Assembly (NCBI RefSeq): GCF_017916475.1
Contig: NZ_JAFMTB010000001.1
Span: 1 to 64,000, forward strand
DNA from: Patulibacter sp. SYSU D01012
GTDB taxonomy: Bacteria; Actinomycetota; Thermoleophilia; Solirubrobacterales; Solirubrobacteraceae
Reading direction: 5' to 3'
DNA length: 64,000 bases
Shown here: one piece after another, positions 18,083 through 26,341 of the stretch
Layout: each line of letters starts with the position of its first letter
Numbering within the stretch: position 1 is the stretch's first letter
The notes under the pieces: generated by a model
Databases searched by the model: none
What the model was told of the DNA's origin: nothing
Seen by the model: the letters and a program-made list of their open reading frames with translations, nothing else
Program-made: the position numbers and the translations under genes

Positions 18083-19425
18083 GGCGCCTCCAGGAGGGTG
18101 TCGATGTCGGCGCCGCTGGCCTGGGCGCTCAGGAAGGAGTCGTTGCTCGTGTTCTCGAGCAGGCGGCGGACGAGGTAGGACATGCCCGCGACGATGTCGC
18201 CGAGCGGGCAGTAGCAGCGCACGCGCCGGCCGTCGGCCACCAGGGCCTTCAGCGTGTCGTCGCCCAGGCCGCGCAGCACCTGGAACTCGATGTCCGCCCC
18301 GCGCGCGTCGGCGTAGGCCGCGGCGTGCGCGATCGAGCGCAGGTTGTGCGACGCGATCGCCGCGCGGACCTTGCCGGTGGCGGTCGCGTCGATGAGCCGC
18401 CGCGAGAGCGCCTCGTAGTTGCGGTCGCAGGCGCGGCGGCCGTCGATGACGGGCGAGGACCAGCCGTGGCGCGCGGCCTCGATCATCTCGTGGTCCCAGT
18501 AGGCGCCCTTGACCAGGCGGATCGTGAACGGCTGCTCGGCGTCGCGCGCCTGCGCCCAGTCCAGCAGCCGCTCGAGGTGGTCGGGGGACTCCACGAGGTA
18601 GCCCTGCAGCACGATGCCCGCGGACGGCCCGGCGCGGAACTCGGGCTCGGACAGCAGGCGCAGCGTCAGCTCGGTGATCGCCTCGCGGGTGTCGAACGAC
18701 TCCATGTCGACGTGCAGGTGCGCGCCGGTGTCGCGGGCCACGCGCAGCAGGCCGCGCAGGCGGTCGGCGGCGCCGGCGATGCCGCGCTCGGGGTCGTTGG
18801 GGTGCAGGTGCGGCGTGAGCGCCGAGACCTTCACGGACAGGTTGACCCGCGGGATCGGGCCGGCGGCGTCGCGCTCGAGCAGCGGCTGCGACGGCCAGCG
18901 CGCCGCGGCGGCCTGCAGCGTGCGCAGCGTCTCGGCGCACCGTGCGGCGTACGAGTCCGCCTCGGCCTCGGTCACCGTCGTCTCGCCGAGCAGGTCGACG
19001 GTCGCCGCCGCGCCGGAGCGCCACAGCTTCTCGACCCCGGGCACGGACGACGCCGCGTCCTCGCCGACGATGAAGCGGTGCGCCATGCCGCGCACGCCGA
19101 GCGCCGCGACGCCGGCCGTGGCCGCGCGGGTGGTGCGGCGCGTGGCCATGCGGGCGCCGCGCTGCCCGAGGGCCGAGCCCTCGGCCTGCGCCAGCAGCTC
19201 GCCCAGGTGCCGGGCCACGTCGCGCTCGTCGCGGCACGCGGGGCGCACGTCGACGAAGCGGAAGATCGCGGCGCGCAGCGCGGGATCGTCCATCAGCCGG
19301 CCCATCAGGGCGCGCTCGGCCAGCGCCTTGGGGGTGCGGCCCGAGGGCAGCGCGGCCGCCAGCCGACGGCCGACGCGGTCGATCGCCGGCGCCAGGTCGG
19401 GCGCGGGTTCGAGGGTGGTCGCCAT
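18079..19425 (-). CDS. Proline dehydrogenase (PutA N-terminal type)
   Basis: A 448-residue FAD-dependent enzyme that oxidises proline to P5C, passing electrons to quinone. The TIM-barrel PRODH core contains NLSVKVSALTPHLHP, HLHVDMESFDTREAITEL, QGYLVES, RLVKGAYWDHE, IASHNLRSI and EFQVLRGLGDD, the usual FAD and substrate contacts. About 160 N-terminal residues form the helical arm seen in PutA, but no ribbon-helix-helix DNA-binding domain is present, so the protein is not a PutA-style autorepressor. Start ATG at 19425 has GAGGA upstream. The perfect 18-bp palindrome 66 bases before the start is a candidate operator. Confidence 0.94.
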   Translation of the reverse strand: MATTLEPAPDLAPAIDRVGRRLAAALPSGRTPKALAERALMGRLMDDPALRAAIFRFVDVRPACRDERDVARHLGELLAQAEGSALGQRGARMATRRTTRAATAGVAALGVRGMAHRFIVGEDAASSVPGVEKLWRSGAAATVDLLGETTVTEAEADSYAARCAETLRTLQAAAARWPSQPLLERDAAGPIPRVNLSVKVSALTPHLHPNDPERGIAGAADRLRGLLRVARDTGAHLHVDMESFDTREAITELTLRLLSEPEFRAGPSAGIVLQGYLVESPDHLERLLDWAQARDAEQPFTIRLVKGAYWDHEMIEAARHGWSSPVIDGRRACDRNYEALSRRLIDATATGKVRAAIASHNLRSIAHAAAYADARGADIEFQVLRGLGDDTLKALVADGRRVRCYCPLGDIVAGMSYLVRRLLENTSNDSFLSAQASGADIDTLLEAP

Positions 19426-19490
19426 GGCGGCATGATCCTCGGGCGGCGGGCGGCGATCTGCGGCCGTGCGGCGCGTCTGGGGGGACCGCG

Positions 19491-19508
19491 CTGCGACAGC
19501 TGTCGCAG
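19491..19508. promoter_or_regulatory. Perfect 18-bp palindrome upstream of the proline operon
   Basis: CTGCGACAGCTGTCGCAG is a perfect palindrome with no loop, a form suited to a dimeric repressor or activator rather than a terminator. It lies in the 93-base gap between the end of the anchored-repeat operon and the proline dehydrogenase start, about 66 bases upstream of the latter. Confidence 0.55.
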
Positions 19509-19518
19509 GGAGCGCGGC

Positions 19519-20097
19519 TCAGTCGCCGCCGGCGGTCGCGAGCGCGACGGCGTGGAGCGTCCACGCGTCCGCCAGGTCGTACGGGTCGCCCGGCGCCGCG
19601 CGGGATCGGGCCTCGGCGGGGGCGCGGTGTCCCGTGCCGACGAGCGCGGCGACGGCGCGCTCGTGCCCGCCCAGCCAGGCGCACACGCGCGACAGGCCCC
19701 GCGCGCCGCACGGGCGGGCCGCCTGGCGGACGGCGTGGAGCCCGTCGAGATCGTGCACGTCGGGGCGCGCGGCCAGGGGCGACCACGACGCGCGTCCGCG
19801 CCGCGGCACGAGGACGGTGCCGTCGCCGTCGGCGACGCAGAGCGCGAACGGCCACAGCGCCACGACGTCGTCCGGGCCCGAGCGCACGTACCGCGTGACC
19901 GCACGGCGGCGGCCGGGCGGCGCGGCCTCGCGGCGGAAGCCGAGCCGGCGCAGGACGTTGCCGTCCGGATGCGCGGCGTCCCGCCCCAGGTGGTGGAACT
20001 GCGCCTCGAGCAGCGCGGCGACGGCGGCCCGGCCGCCCGGGTCGGCGCGCGCGGCGGCGAGCGCCCGGGCACGGCTGACGGGAGCACGGGCGCTCAT
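19519..20097 (-). CDS. Hypothetical protein, last gene of anchored-repeat ABC operon
   Basis: A 192-residue protein that I do not recognise. No signal peptide or membrane helix; composition is Ala/Arg-rich with scattered His and Trp. Fragments such as EAQFHHLGRDAAHPDGNVLRR and PDDVVALWPFALCVADGDG suggest a small globular cytosolic protein. It begins with ATG overlapping the stop of the PKD protein gene by 4 bases (ATGA), so it is translated as part of the operon and may serve regulation, assembly or metal handling for the transporter. The role is unknown. Confidence 0.65.
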   Translation of the reverse strand: MSARAPVSRARALAAARADPGGRAAVAALLEAQFHHLGRDAAHPDGNVLRRLGFRREAAPPGRRRAVTRYVRSGPDDVVALWPFALCVADGDGTVLVPRRGRASWSPLAARPDVHDLDGLHAVRQAARPCGARGLSRVCAWLGGHERAVAALVGTGHRAPAEARSRAAPGDPYDLADAWTLHAVALATAGGD

Positions 20098-21419
20098 CGC
20101 GGGCCGGCCGTCGTCGGGGCCTGGCGGGAGGACGACCACCGGCGTCGCCGCCGGTCCGGCCCCCGGCCCGCCCGGGCCTCCGCCACCACGCCGGCCAGCG
20201 CCGCGAGACCGAGCGCGGCGCCGAGGGCGACGACGGGGCGCCTCCACGTCGGCACGGCCGTCGCGTCGGCGCCCGTCACGGCGTCCTCGCTGGCGGGGCG
20301 TGCGACGGAGGCGTCCGGGGGCGCGGCCGCACCCGCGGACGCTCCGGCCGCGTCGGGGCCCGCGAGCACGGTCCCGCTCACGGTGCCCGGTCCCGAGCGC
20401 GCTGCGCCGTCCCCTCGGGATGCGGCTCGCGGCCCGCCGCCGCGCTGCCCCGGCCGATGATCCGGTGCCGGCGTCGGCCCACCGCCGCGCCGCCACCCCG
20501 CGGACGGCCGAGCCGACGCGGCGGGCGCCCGCCCGTTCGGCGCGGCGGACCCGTCGCGGCCGGAGCCTCCGGTCGACGATCCGTCGCCGGCTCGCGCTCG
20601 TGCTCCGCCGCGGCCCCGACGCCGCGCGCCGGCCGGGCCCCCGCCCGGTCCCGCGGAACCCGCGCTCGCGGGCCGCTCGTCCCGCGGCGCCGGGGTCGCC
20701 GGCACGGCGCCGACGGTCACGGTCCGTGCCGCCGAGGCGCCGGAGAGCGCGCCGGCCGTGACGGTCACGAACACCTCGTGGCGGCCGGCCCGCCGGAACC
20801 GGTGCGTCAGCTCGCGGCCGTCCCGGTGGACGCCGTCGCCGAGGTGCCAGCGGAAGCGGGCCCCCGGCGGCGCGGCGTCCGCGCGGGCGACGAGGCGCAC
20901 GTCCTCCCCCACCGCGACGCGGCGCGGCGTCACGTCGGCGGTGACGGCGATCCGCTCGCCGCCTGCGACCACCACCCGGACGGCCGCGCCGGCGGGGGCG
21001 TCGAGTCGCGCCGTGGCCGTGCCGGCGCCGGCCGCCCGCAGCGCGTGCACGCCGTCGTCGTCGGCCCAGACGACAGGCGGGACGGCCGGGCCGCGACCGA
21101 ACGGCGGCGGCTCGCCGAGGTCGTCGCCGTCCAGCGTCAGCACCCCGGACGGGGCATGCGCCGTCACCGTCCGCACGCCGTCCGGGTCGCCCCCGGCCAG
21201 CACGACGAGCTTGCGGAACGAGAGGCCGTCGCGGCGCACGCCGAGCGCCGGGCCGCCCCAGTCGGCGCTGGCGACGTCGGCCTCGACGGCGATCCTCTCG
21301 GGGGCGATCGTCGCGGTGCGCCCACCGACCTCGACGACGACCTGCGCGCCGGCCGGGGCCGGCGTCGCGGTCGCGGCGGCGACCAGGGCCGCCGCCGCGG
21401 CGAGGGTCCGCGGCCGCAC
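20094..21419 (-). CDS. Secreted PKD-domain protein with C-terminal membrane anchor
   Basis: A 441-residue surface protein. A signal peptide (residues 1-25, ending AGA) is followed by a region of beta-strand character (25-160), a PKD-like domain with FRWHLGDGVHRDGRELTHRF (about 195-240), a long Gly/Ala/Arg/Pro-rich linker (about 250-385), one transmembrane helix PVVALGAALGLAALAGVVAEA and a basic cytosolic tail. No LPXTG motif is present, so anchoring is by the helix. It lies 4 bases after the permease gene, in an operon whose relatives in other actinobacteria also contain a transporter-associated surface protein (TIGR03773-type). It may hold the transporter's partners at the wall; the function is inferred. 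Confidence 0.78.
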   Translation of the reverse strand: MRPRTLAAAAALVAAATATPAPAGAQVVVEVGGRTATIAPERIAVEADVASADWGGPALGVRRDGLSFRKLVVLAGGDPDGVRTVTAHAPSGVLTLDGDDLGEPPPFGRGPAVPPVVWADDDGVHALRAAGAGTATARLDAPAGAAVRVVVAGGERIAVTADVTPRRVAVGEDVRLVARADAAPPGARFRWHLGDGVHRDGRELTHRFRRAGRHEVFVTVTAGALSGASAARTVTVGAVPATPAPRDERPASAGSAGPGGGPAGARRRGRGGARARAGDGSSTGGSGRDGSAAPNGRAPAASARPSAGWRRGGGPTPAPDHRPGQRGGGPRAASRGDGAARSGPGTVSGTVLAGPDAAGASAGAAAPPDASVARPASEDAVTGADATAVPTWRRPVVALGAALGLAALAGVVAEARAGRGPDRRRRRWSSSRQAPTTAGPR

Positions 21420-21423
21420 GCCG

Positions 21424-22332
21424 TCACCCGGCCGTGCCGGCCGGGACGGCGACGGGGTCGGGGTCGGACGCCGCCGACGTGCGCCGTCGGCGTCCGACCA
21501 GGCCGTGGCGCGGCCCGAGGACGGCGCAGAGGACGAAGACGCCGGTCGCCACGAGCACGATCAGGCCGCCGGCGGCCAGGTTCAGCCCGTAGGACAGGTA
21601 CAGCCCGACGAGGGACGAGCCGGCGCCGATCGCCGGGGCCAGGAGCGTCATGACCCACAGGCGATCGGTCAGCAGGCGCGCGCACGCCGCCGGCGTGATC
21701 AGCAGCGCGAGCACCAGGATGTTGCCGACGGCCTGCAGCGAGATGACGATCGCCACGGTGACCATCGCGTAGAGCGCCAGGTCGAGCGCCATCACCGGCA
21801 GGCCGGCGGCCCGCGCCGTCTCGCGGTCGAGCGTCACGGCCACGAGCGGGCGGTGCAGCGCCCCCGTGGCGAGCAGCAGCAGCGCGCCCGCGACGGCGAC
21901 CGTCCACACGTCCCGCGTCGAGATGCCGAGGATCTGCCCGAACAGGAACGACTCGAGGGAGCCGCTGTACCCGGGGGCGCTGCTGAGGACGACGATTCCC
22001 AGGCCGAACGCCGCGGCGAAGAAGACGCCGATGACGGTGTCCTCCTTCAGCCGCCGGTTCTGCGCGACGAGCGCGATCGCCAGCGCCGTCGCCAGACCCG
22101 CGACGGCCCCGCCGAGGACGAGGTCCACGTGCAGCACGAACGCGATCGCGACTCCGGGGAAGACGGCGTGCGCCACGGCGTCGCCGATGAACGCCATCCC
22201 GCGCAGCACGACGAAGACGCCGACGACGCCGCAGACGACGCCCGACATCACGGACACGAGCAGCGCCCGCACCATGAACGCGTGGTCCCACGGCTCCGCG
22301 AGGAAGCCCGCCACGGACGCCACGGCGCTCAC
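21424..22332 (-). CDS. Anchored-repeat-type metal ABC transporter, permease
   Basis: A 302-residue ABC-3 family permease (ZnuB/MntB type) with eight or nine hydrophobic segments. Characteristic pieces are VMSGVVCGVVGVFVVLRGMAFIGDAVAHAVFPGVA near the N-terminus and the conserved LQAVGNILVLALLITPAACARLL. It would carry Zn, Mn or Fe across the membrane with the ATPase and binding protein encoded upstream. GTG start at 22332 overlaps the ATPase stop by 4 bases. The C-terminus is a basic, Ser/Asp-Pro-rich tail. Recognised as the anchored-repeat-type permease (TIGR03770-like) mainly from context. Confidence 0.9.
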   Translation of the reverse strand: MSAVASVAGFLAEPWDHAFMVRALLVSVMSGVVCGVVGVFVVLRGMAFIGDAVAHAVFPGVAIAFVLHVDLVLGGAVAGLATALAIALVAQNRRLKEDTVIGVFFAAAFGLGIVVLSSAPGYSGSLESFLFGQILGISTRDVWTVAVAGALLLLATGALHRPLVAVTLDRETARAAGLPVMALDLALYAMVTVAIVISLQAVGNILVLALLITPAACARLLTDRLWVMTLLAPAIGAGSSLVGLYLSYGLNLAAGGLIVLVATGVFVLCAVLGPRHGLVGRRRRTSAASDPDPVAVPAGTAG

Positions 22333-23084
22333 GCCCCCGCCCCCAGCGCGTGGAGCAGCTGCTCGGAGCGCGCGACGCCGAACGCCCGCAGCCACAGGGC
22401 CGGGTCGCGCAGCTCGGCCGGCGGCCCGTCCGCGACGACGGTCCGGTTGAGGAGCACGATCCGGCCGCACAGCTCCGCCGCGGCGCCCAGGTCGTGGGTG
22501 GTCATGAGCAGCGTGGTCCCCTCGTCGCGCAGCCGGCGGAAGAGCGCCGTCAGGAGCTCCTGCGTCGGCACGTCCAGGCCGGTGAACGGCTCGTCGAGCA
22601 ACAGCAGCGGGGGCCGAAGCGCGAGCGCCCGGGCGACGAGCACGCGTTGCCGCTGGCCCCCGGAGAGCTCGCCCACCGGCCGCCCCGCCAGATCGGTCAA
22701 CCCCGCGAGCGCCAGCGCGTCCGCGACGGCCCGGTGGTCCTCGGCGCGCGGCCGGCGGAGCCAGCCCGTCCGATGGGTGCGGCCCGTGAGGACCGCGCCG
22801 CGCACCGAGATCGGGAAGTCCCACGCGAACTCGTGGCGCTGCGGGACGTACCCGAGCGTGCCGCGGGCCGCCGCCGGCGTGCGGCCGTCGACGCGCACGG
22901 CGCCCGCCGCGACCGGCAGCAGGCCGAGCACCGCGCGGAGCAGCGTCGTCTTGCCGGCGCCGTTGGGCCCGATGAGCCCGGTCAGCTCGCCGCGGCCGAG
23001 CCGCAGGTCGACGTCGTGCAGCGCCCGCCGACCACCGAGCTCGACCCCCACGCCGCGCAGGTCCACGAGGGCGGCGGCGCTCAC
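22329..23084 (-). CDS. Anchored-repeat-type metal ABC transporter, ATP-binding protein
   Basis: A 251-residue ATPase of the ZnuC/MntA group. Walker A GPNGAGKTT is at residues 39-47, the ABC signature is ELSGGQRQRVLVARAL, Walker B LLLLDEPFTGLD and the switch His TTHDLG. FAWDFPISVRGAVLTGR is the region typical of metal-type ATPases. GTG start overlaps the stop of the upstream surface-protein gene by 4 bases. It drives uptake through the 21424-22332 permease. The metal is undetermined; the Zur-like operator in front of the operon favours zinc. Confidence 0.92.
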   Translation of the reverse strand: MSAAALVDLRGVGVELGGRRALHDVDLRLGRGELTGLIGPNGAGKTTLLRAVLGLLPVAAGAVRVDGRTPAAARGTLGYVPQRHEFAWDFPISVRGAVLTGRTHRTGWLRRPRAEDHRAVADALALAGLTDLAGRPVGELSGGQRQRVLVARALALRPPLLLLDEPFTGLDVPTQELLTALFRRLRDEGTTLLMTTHDLGAAAELCGRIVLLNRTVVADGPPAELRDPALWLRAFGVARSEQLLHALGAGA

Positions 23085-23947
23085 GCCTGCCCCCGGACGC
23101 GGCGCAGCCGCAGCCCCGTGGCGACGACCACGACCGCGAGCACGAGGAGCGCACCGAGCAGGATCGGCACCCCGGCGTCCGTGCCGGCCGCGGCCCGGCC
23201 CGCGTCGTCCGCCCCCTCGTGGTCGCCGCCGACGGCGAAGGCCGCGTCGGGGTCCGCGCCGCCGACGGCGAAGCGCAGCAGCCGGCGATCGGCGACGCGC
23301 GTGCCGTCGCGCAGCACCGCCGACATCTCGACGTCGAGCGCGTAGGCGCCGGGCCGCGGGAACGCCCAGTTGCCGTGGACGTGGGTGTCCACGGCGACCG
23401 TCGACCGCTGGGGGAACGGCCGGGCGCCGGCGAAGACGACCTCGGGCGTGCCGAACCCGTCGTTGAGGAAGAGCGCGAACCCCCGCGCCGCCGCGGCGTC
23501 CGGGCCGCGGACCCCGTGCAGCGTCCAGGTGACGGGGCGCCGCACGCGCGCGGTCACCCCCGGGTCCTGGGTGTTCCAGCCGGGCCAGACGACCCCGGGC
23601 CGCTGCGTCTGCGGCAGCACCCACACGCGATCGCCCGGCCGACCGAGGAAGCGGTACGCCGGATCGGCGGGGAGCGTGGTCCGCGCGGCGGTCCCGACCT
23701 CGAGCACGAGCTCGTCGAGCGCGTGCCACGCCGAGCGGCCGTCGTGGTCGACGTGCGCCTGCAGGGCCCACCGTCCGTCGACGAGCCGCGGCCCCACGTC
23801 CACGTGCCCGTCCCGCGCGACGTGCCGGCCGGCGGGCGCGTCGCGCTCCGCGGCCGCGGACCGGGCGGCCGTCGGCGCCGCCCCGGCGAGGAGCGCCAGC
23901 ACCAGGAGCGGGGCGAGCAGGCGCCGCGCGCCGCCGCGGCCGCTCAC
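23081..23947 (-). CDS. Choice-of-anchor M domain surface protein, membrane-anchored
   Basis: A 288-residue surface protein. A signal peptide (about residues 1-33) leads to a choice-of-anchor M/actinobacterial surface-anchored domain (TIGR03769 type) with the features RDGHVDVGPRLVDG, WVLPQTQRPGVVWPGWNTQ, FALFLNDGFG and the His signature HVHGNWAFPRPGAY. A C-terminal transmembrane helix ILLGALLVLAVVVVATGL and a short basic tail anchor it. In other actinobacteria this domain is attached by LPXTG; here the helix replaces it. GTG start overlaps the binding-protein stop. The His-x-His motif could take part in metal capture, which is inference. Confidence 0.86.
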   Translation of the reverse strand: MSGRGGARRLLAPLLVLALLAGAAPTAARSAAAERDAPAGRHVARDGHVDVGPRLVDGRWALQAHVDHDGRSAWHALDELVLEVGTAARTTLPADPAYRFLGRPGDRVWVLPQTQRPGVVWPGWNTQDPGVTARVRRPVTWTLHGVRGPDAAAARGFALFLNDGFGTPEVVFAGARPFPQRSTVAVDTHVHGNWAFPRPGAYALDVEMSAVLRDGTRVADRRLLRFAVGGADPDAAFAVGGDHEGADDAGRAAAGTDAGVPILLGALLVLAVVVVATGLRLRRVRGQA

Positions 23948-25530
23948 GAGCGGCCCCCGAGGCAGCGCCGCAGCTCGAGCGCGTTGTGGCGCATCATCGC
24001 CACGTAGTTCGTGACCTGCGCGTCGAACGCGTCGCCGTAGAGCTTGCAGACGCGCACGCCCCGGTCCCGCGCCACCTGGCGCAGCACGGTGGCGCGCTGC
24101 GCCAGGTTCGGCTCGAGGAAGACCGCCGGCACGTCGAGCCGGTCGATCGTGTCGTTCAGGGTGCGCAGCTGCTCCACGCTCGGCTCCTGGGCCGGGTTCG
24201 GCACCACGAAGCCGGCGACGGACAGGTCGTACGCGTCGGCGAGGTACCCGAAGGCGTCGTGCGTGGTGATGAGCTGCCGGCGGCCGCGCGGGACCTCGGC
24301 GACCGTGCGGCGGACGAAGGCGTCGAGGTCGTCCAGGCGCCGGACGTAGGCGGCGGCCCGCCGGTCGAACTCCGCGGCGTGCTGGGGCGCCCGCTCCTTC
24401 AGCGTGTCGCGGATGATCAGCGCGTAGGCCTTGGCGTTGCGCACGTCGGCCCACAGGTGCGGGTCGATCTCGCCGTGGACGTGCTTGCCCAGGACGGCCT
24501 GCGGCAGCTGGTGGATGCGGGCGCCGGGCGGGCCGAGGAAGCGGAAGCGCGCCTCCTTCGGCACCGTGTCGACCGCCCGGTCGGGCACCTCGATCACGGC
24601 CTCTGCGGGCGCGATCTCGCGCTGCGCGCCGCCGGGGCGGCCGGCGTCCGCGTAGGCGTACATCCGCCCGTGGTCCAGGTCGACGGTCAGGTCGGTGTGC
24701 CCGTCGCCCAGGACGGTCCGCCGGCCGGCCGTCCGCACCCTCTGCGGGTCGACGCCGACGGCGAAGCGGAACGTGCCCCGCGCGATCGGCGGGCCGGGGC
24801 GACCTCCCACGTGGCGCACGCGCGCCTCCAGCGTGAGCGTGTGCACGCCGGGCCGCGAGAACGCCCAGTTCAGGTGGGTGTGCGCCGCCGGCGGCAGCGT
24901 CGTCGTGTCGGCGTCCGCCGTGAAGCCGTCGCGGGACGAGAACGCGATCTCGGGCCGGCCGAGCGATCCGGTCAGGTACGCCGTGACGTCACCCGGGCCG
25001 GTCGCCCGCGTCGCCGTCAGCAGCACCTCGGACGCGCGCGTCGCGCCGAGCCCGCGCCCGCTGCCGCGCACGCGCAGGCCGAGCCACAGGACGTCCAGCC
25101 CGACGTCCTCGACGAGCGGGATGACGTTGGCGCCGTAGGCCTCGGACTCCTCGGCGAGGGACACGTTGGGCGCGCCCTTCGGGGCGTTGGCGTCGATCGT
25201 CTTGATGAGCGCGTGCTCCTCGAGGAGCAGGTGGTTGGTGAACGTCGCGTCGGCGCGGGACACGCGGGCCGCGTCGGCGGGCGTGGGCTCGTAGGAGTGC
25301 GGGTCGCCGCTCGTCGGCACGATGGACCCCGCGCTCACCCGATCGCCCCCGACCTGCCGCACGAGGTCCGCGAGGATCGGGGTGGTGGCGACGACCGTCA
25401 GGCGCCCGTCCGCATCGGCGGCCTCGCCGTCGTCGCGGATGCCCGCGGCTCCGCACCCGCCGGCGCCCGTGACCGCGAGCAGCACGAGCGCGGCGACGAG
25501 ACGACGGTGCACCGGTCGTGCGTGGCGCAC
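23944..25530 (-). CDS. Anchored-repeat ABC transporter metal-binding lipoprotein with inserted choice-of-anchor M domain
   Basis: A 528-residue cluster 9 (ZnuA/PsaA-like) solute-binding lipoprotein, lipidated at Cys26 (TGAGGC). Ordinary members are about 300 residues; here the chain is interrupted after the first lobe by a choice-of-anchor M domain (about 160-350) carrying HTHLNWAFSRPG. Metal ligands expected for the fold are visible in both lobes: His78 in GDPHSYEP, His358 in DPHLWADV, Glu473 in FLEPNLAQR and Asp500 in YGDAFD. It would bind Zn, Mn or Fe outside the membrane. GTG start at 25530, two bases after the stop of the preceding gene. The layout matches the anchored-repeat substrate-binding family (TIGR03772-like). 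Confidence 0.9.
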   Translation of the reverse strand: MRHARPVHRRLVAALVLLAVTGAGGCGAAGIRDDGEAADADGRLTVVATTPILADLVRQVGGDRVSAGSIVPTSGDPHSYEPTPADAARVSRADATFTNHLLLEEHALIKTIDANAPKGAPNVSLAEESEAYGANVIPLVEDVGLDVLWLGLRVRGSGRGLGATRASEVLLTATRATGPGDVTAYLTGSLGRPEIAFSSRDGFTADADTTTLPPAAHTHLNWAFSRPGVHTLTLEARVRHVGGRPGPPIARGTFRFAVGVDPQRVRTAGRRTVLGDGHTDLTVDLDHGRMYAYADAGRPGGAQREIAPAEAVIEVPDRAVDTVPKEARFRFLGPPGARIHQLPQAVLGKHVHGEIDPHLWADVRNAKAYALIIRDTLKERAPQHAAEFDRRAAAYVRRLDDLDAFVRRTVAEVPRGRRQLITTHDAFGYLADAYDLSVAGFVVPNPAQEPSVEQLRTLNDTIDRLDVPAVFLEPNLAQRATVLRQVARDRGVRVCKLYGDAFDAQVTNYVAMMRHNALELRRCLGGRS

Positions 25531-25532
25531 GC

Positions 25533-26195
25533 TCAGCCGACCCGCAGCCGCAGGGTCGAGGTGGCGCGCAGCGCGGCGCCCGACCGCGATGTGCCGGACA
25601 GCGCGAACGTCAGGCGGTAGCTGCCCCGCCGGGTGAACGCCCAGTTGCCGTGCGCGTGCACGCCCGCCGGCAGGGCGCGACGCTGCGGCAGGCGCTTCGC
25701 CGACGTGAAGAGGACGTCGGGTCGGCCGAACGCCCCGTTCTGGAAGAGCACGAAGCGGCCGGGCCCGCTGACCGTCGTCAGGCGCCACGTCAGGTCGCCG
25801 CGGAGGCGCCCGGCGTCGATCGCCTCGGTGTTCCAGCCGGCCCACACGACGCCCCGACGCTGCACCTGGGGCAGCAGCCACGCCGTGGTGCCGGCGGGAC
25901 CGACGGCCCCGAGGCCCGACGGCAGGGTGACGCGCGCGGCCCCGCCGACGCGGACCAGCACCGACGCGGTCGAGCGCCAGCGCGCCCGGCCGCCCGCCGT
26001 GGCGTCCTTCACGCCCAGCCGCAGTCGTCCGCCCGACAGGCGGGCCGCCACGGCGTCCAGGTGGCCGGCGCGCACCTCGGTGCGGCGGGCCGCGTCGGCG
26101 GGAGCGGGCACCGCCAGCGCGACGGTGGCGAGCGCCGCGCCGGCCAGGGCGGCGGGGCGTCCGGTGGGGACGCTGCGGAGGGGGAGGGACGGCAC
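25533..26195 (-). CDS. Secreted choice-of-anchor M domain protein
   Basis: A 220-residue exported protein consisting of little more than one choice-of-anchor M domain. Marks: EVRAGHLDAVAARLSGG, WLLPQVQRRGVVWAGWNTE, FVLFQNGAFG and HAHGNWAFTRRGSY. I placed the start at GTG 26195, giving a signal peptide ending in PAPADA. The alternative ATG at 26276 lies inside the AT-rich Zur-like palindrome and would add an Arg/Ser/Pro leader, so it is less likely unless the mRNA is leaderless. There is no membrane anchor, so the product is released or held by partners. First gene of the seven-gene operon. Confidence 0.82.
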   Translation of the reverse strand: MPSLPLRSVPTGRPAALAGAALATVALAVPAPADAARRTEVRAGHLDAVAARLSGGRLRLGVKDATAGGRARWRSTASVLVRVGGAARVTLPSGLGAVGPAGTTAWLLPQVQRRGVVWAGWNTEAIDAGRLRGDLTWRLTTVSGPGRFVLFQNGAFGRPDVLFTSAKRLPQRRALPAGVHAHGNWAFTRRGSYRLTFALSGTSRSGAALRATSTLRLRVG

Positions 26196-26274
26196 GGGGA
26201 TCGGTCTCTTCTCGGACGACGGGGCGGACGGACGCGGCGGCGCCGAAGCGGCGGCCGACGAGCGGCGAGACGCC

Positions 26275-26300
26275 ATTATAAGAACGATTCTCGTTATTGT
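26275..26300. promoter_or_regulatory. Zur-like operator in divergent promoter
   Basis: An AT-rich island in very GC-rich DNA. The core ATAAGAACGATTCTCGTTAT (26278-26297) contains the dyad AGAA-cga-TTCT and resembles the zinc-uptake regulator box of actinobacteria (roughly TGAAAACGATTTTCA) at most positions. It sits 80 bases before one operon start and 42 bases before the other, so one repressor could govern both. The match to Zur is from memory; Fur or MntR are alternatives. Confidence 0.65.
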
Positions 26301-26341
26301 GCGGCGCGCCGAACCCGGCATCCCGACCCCGGAGAGACCCC

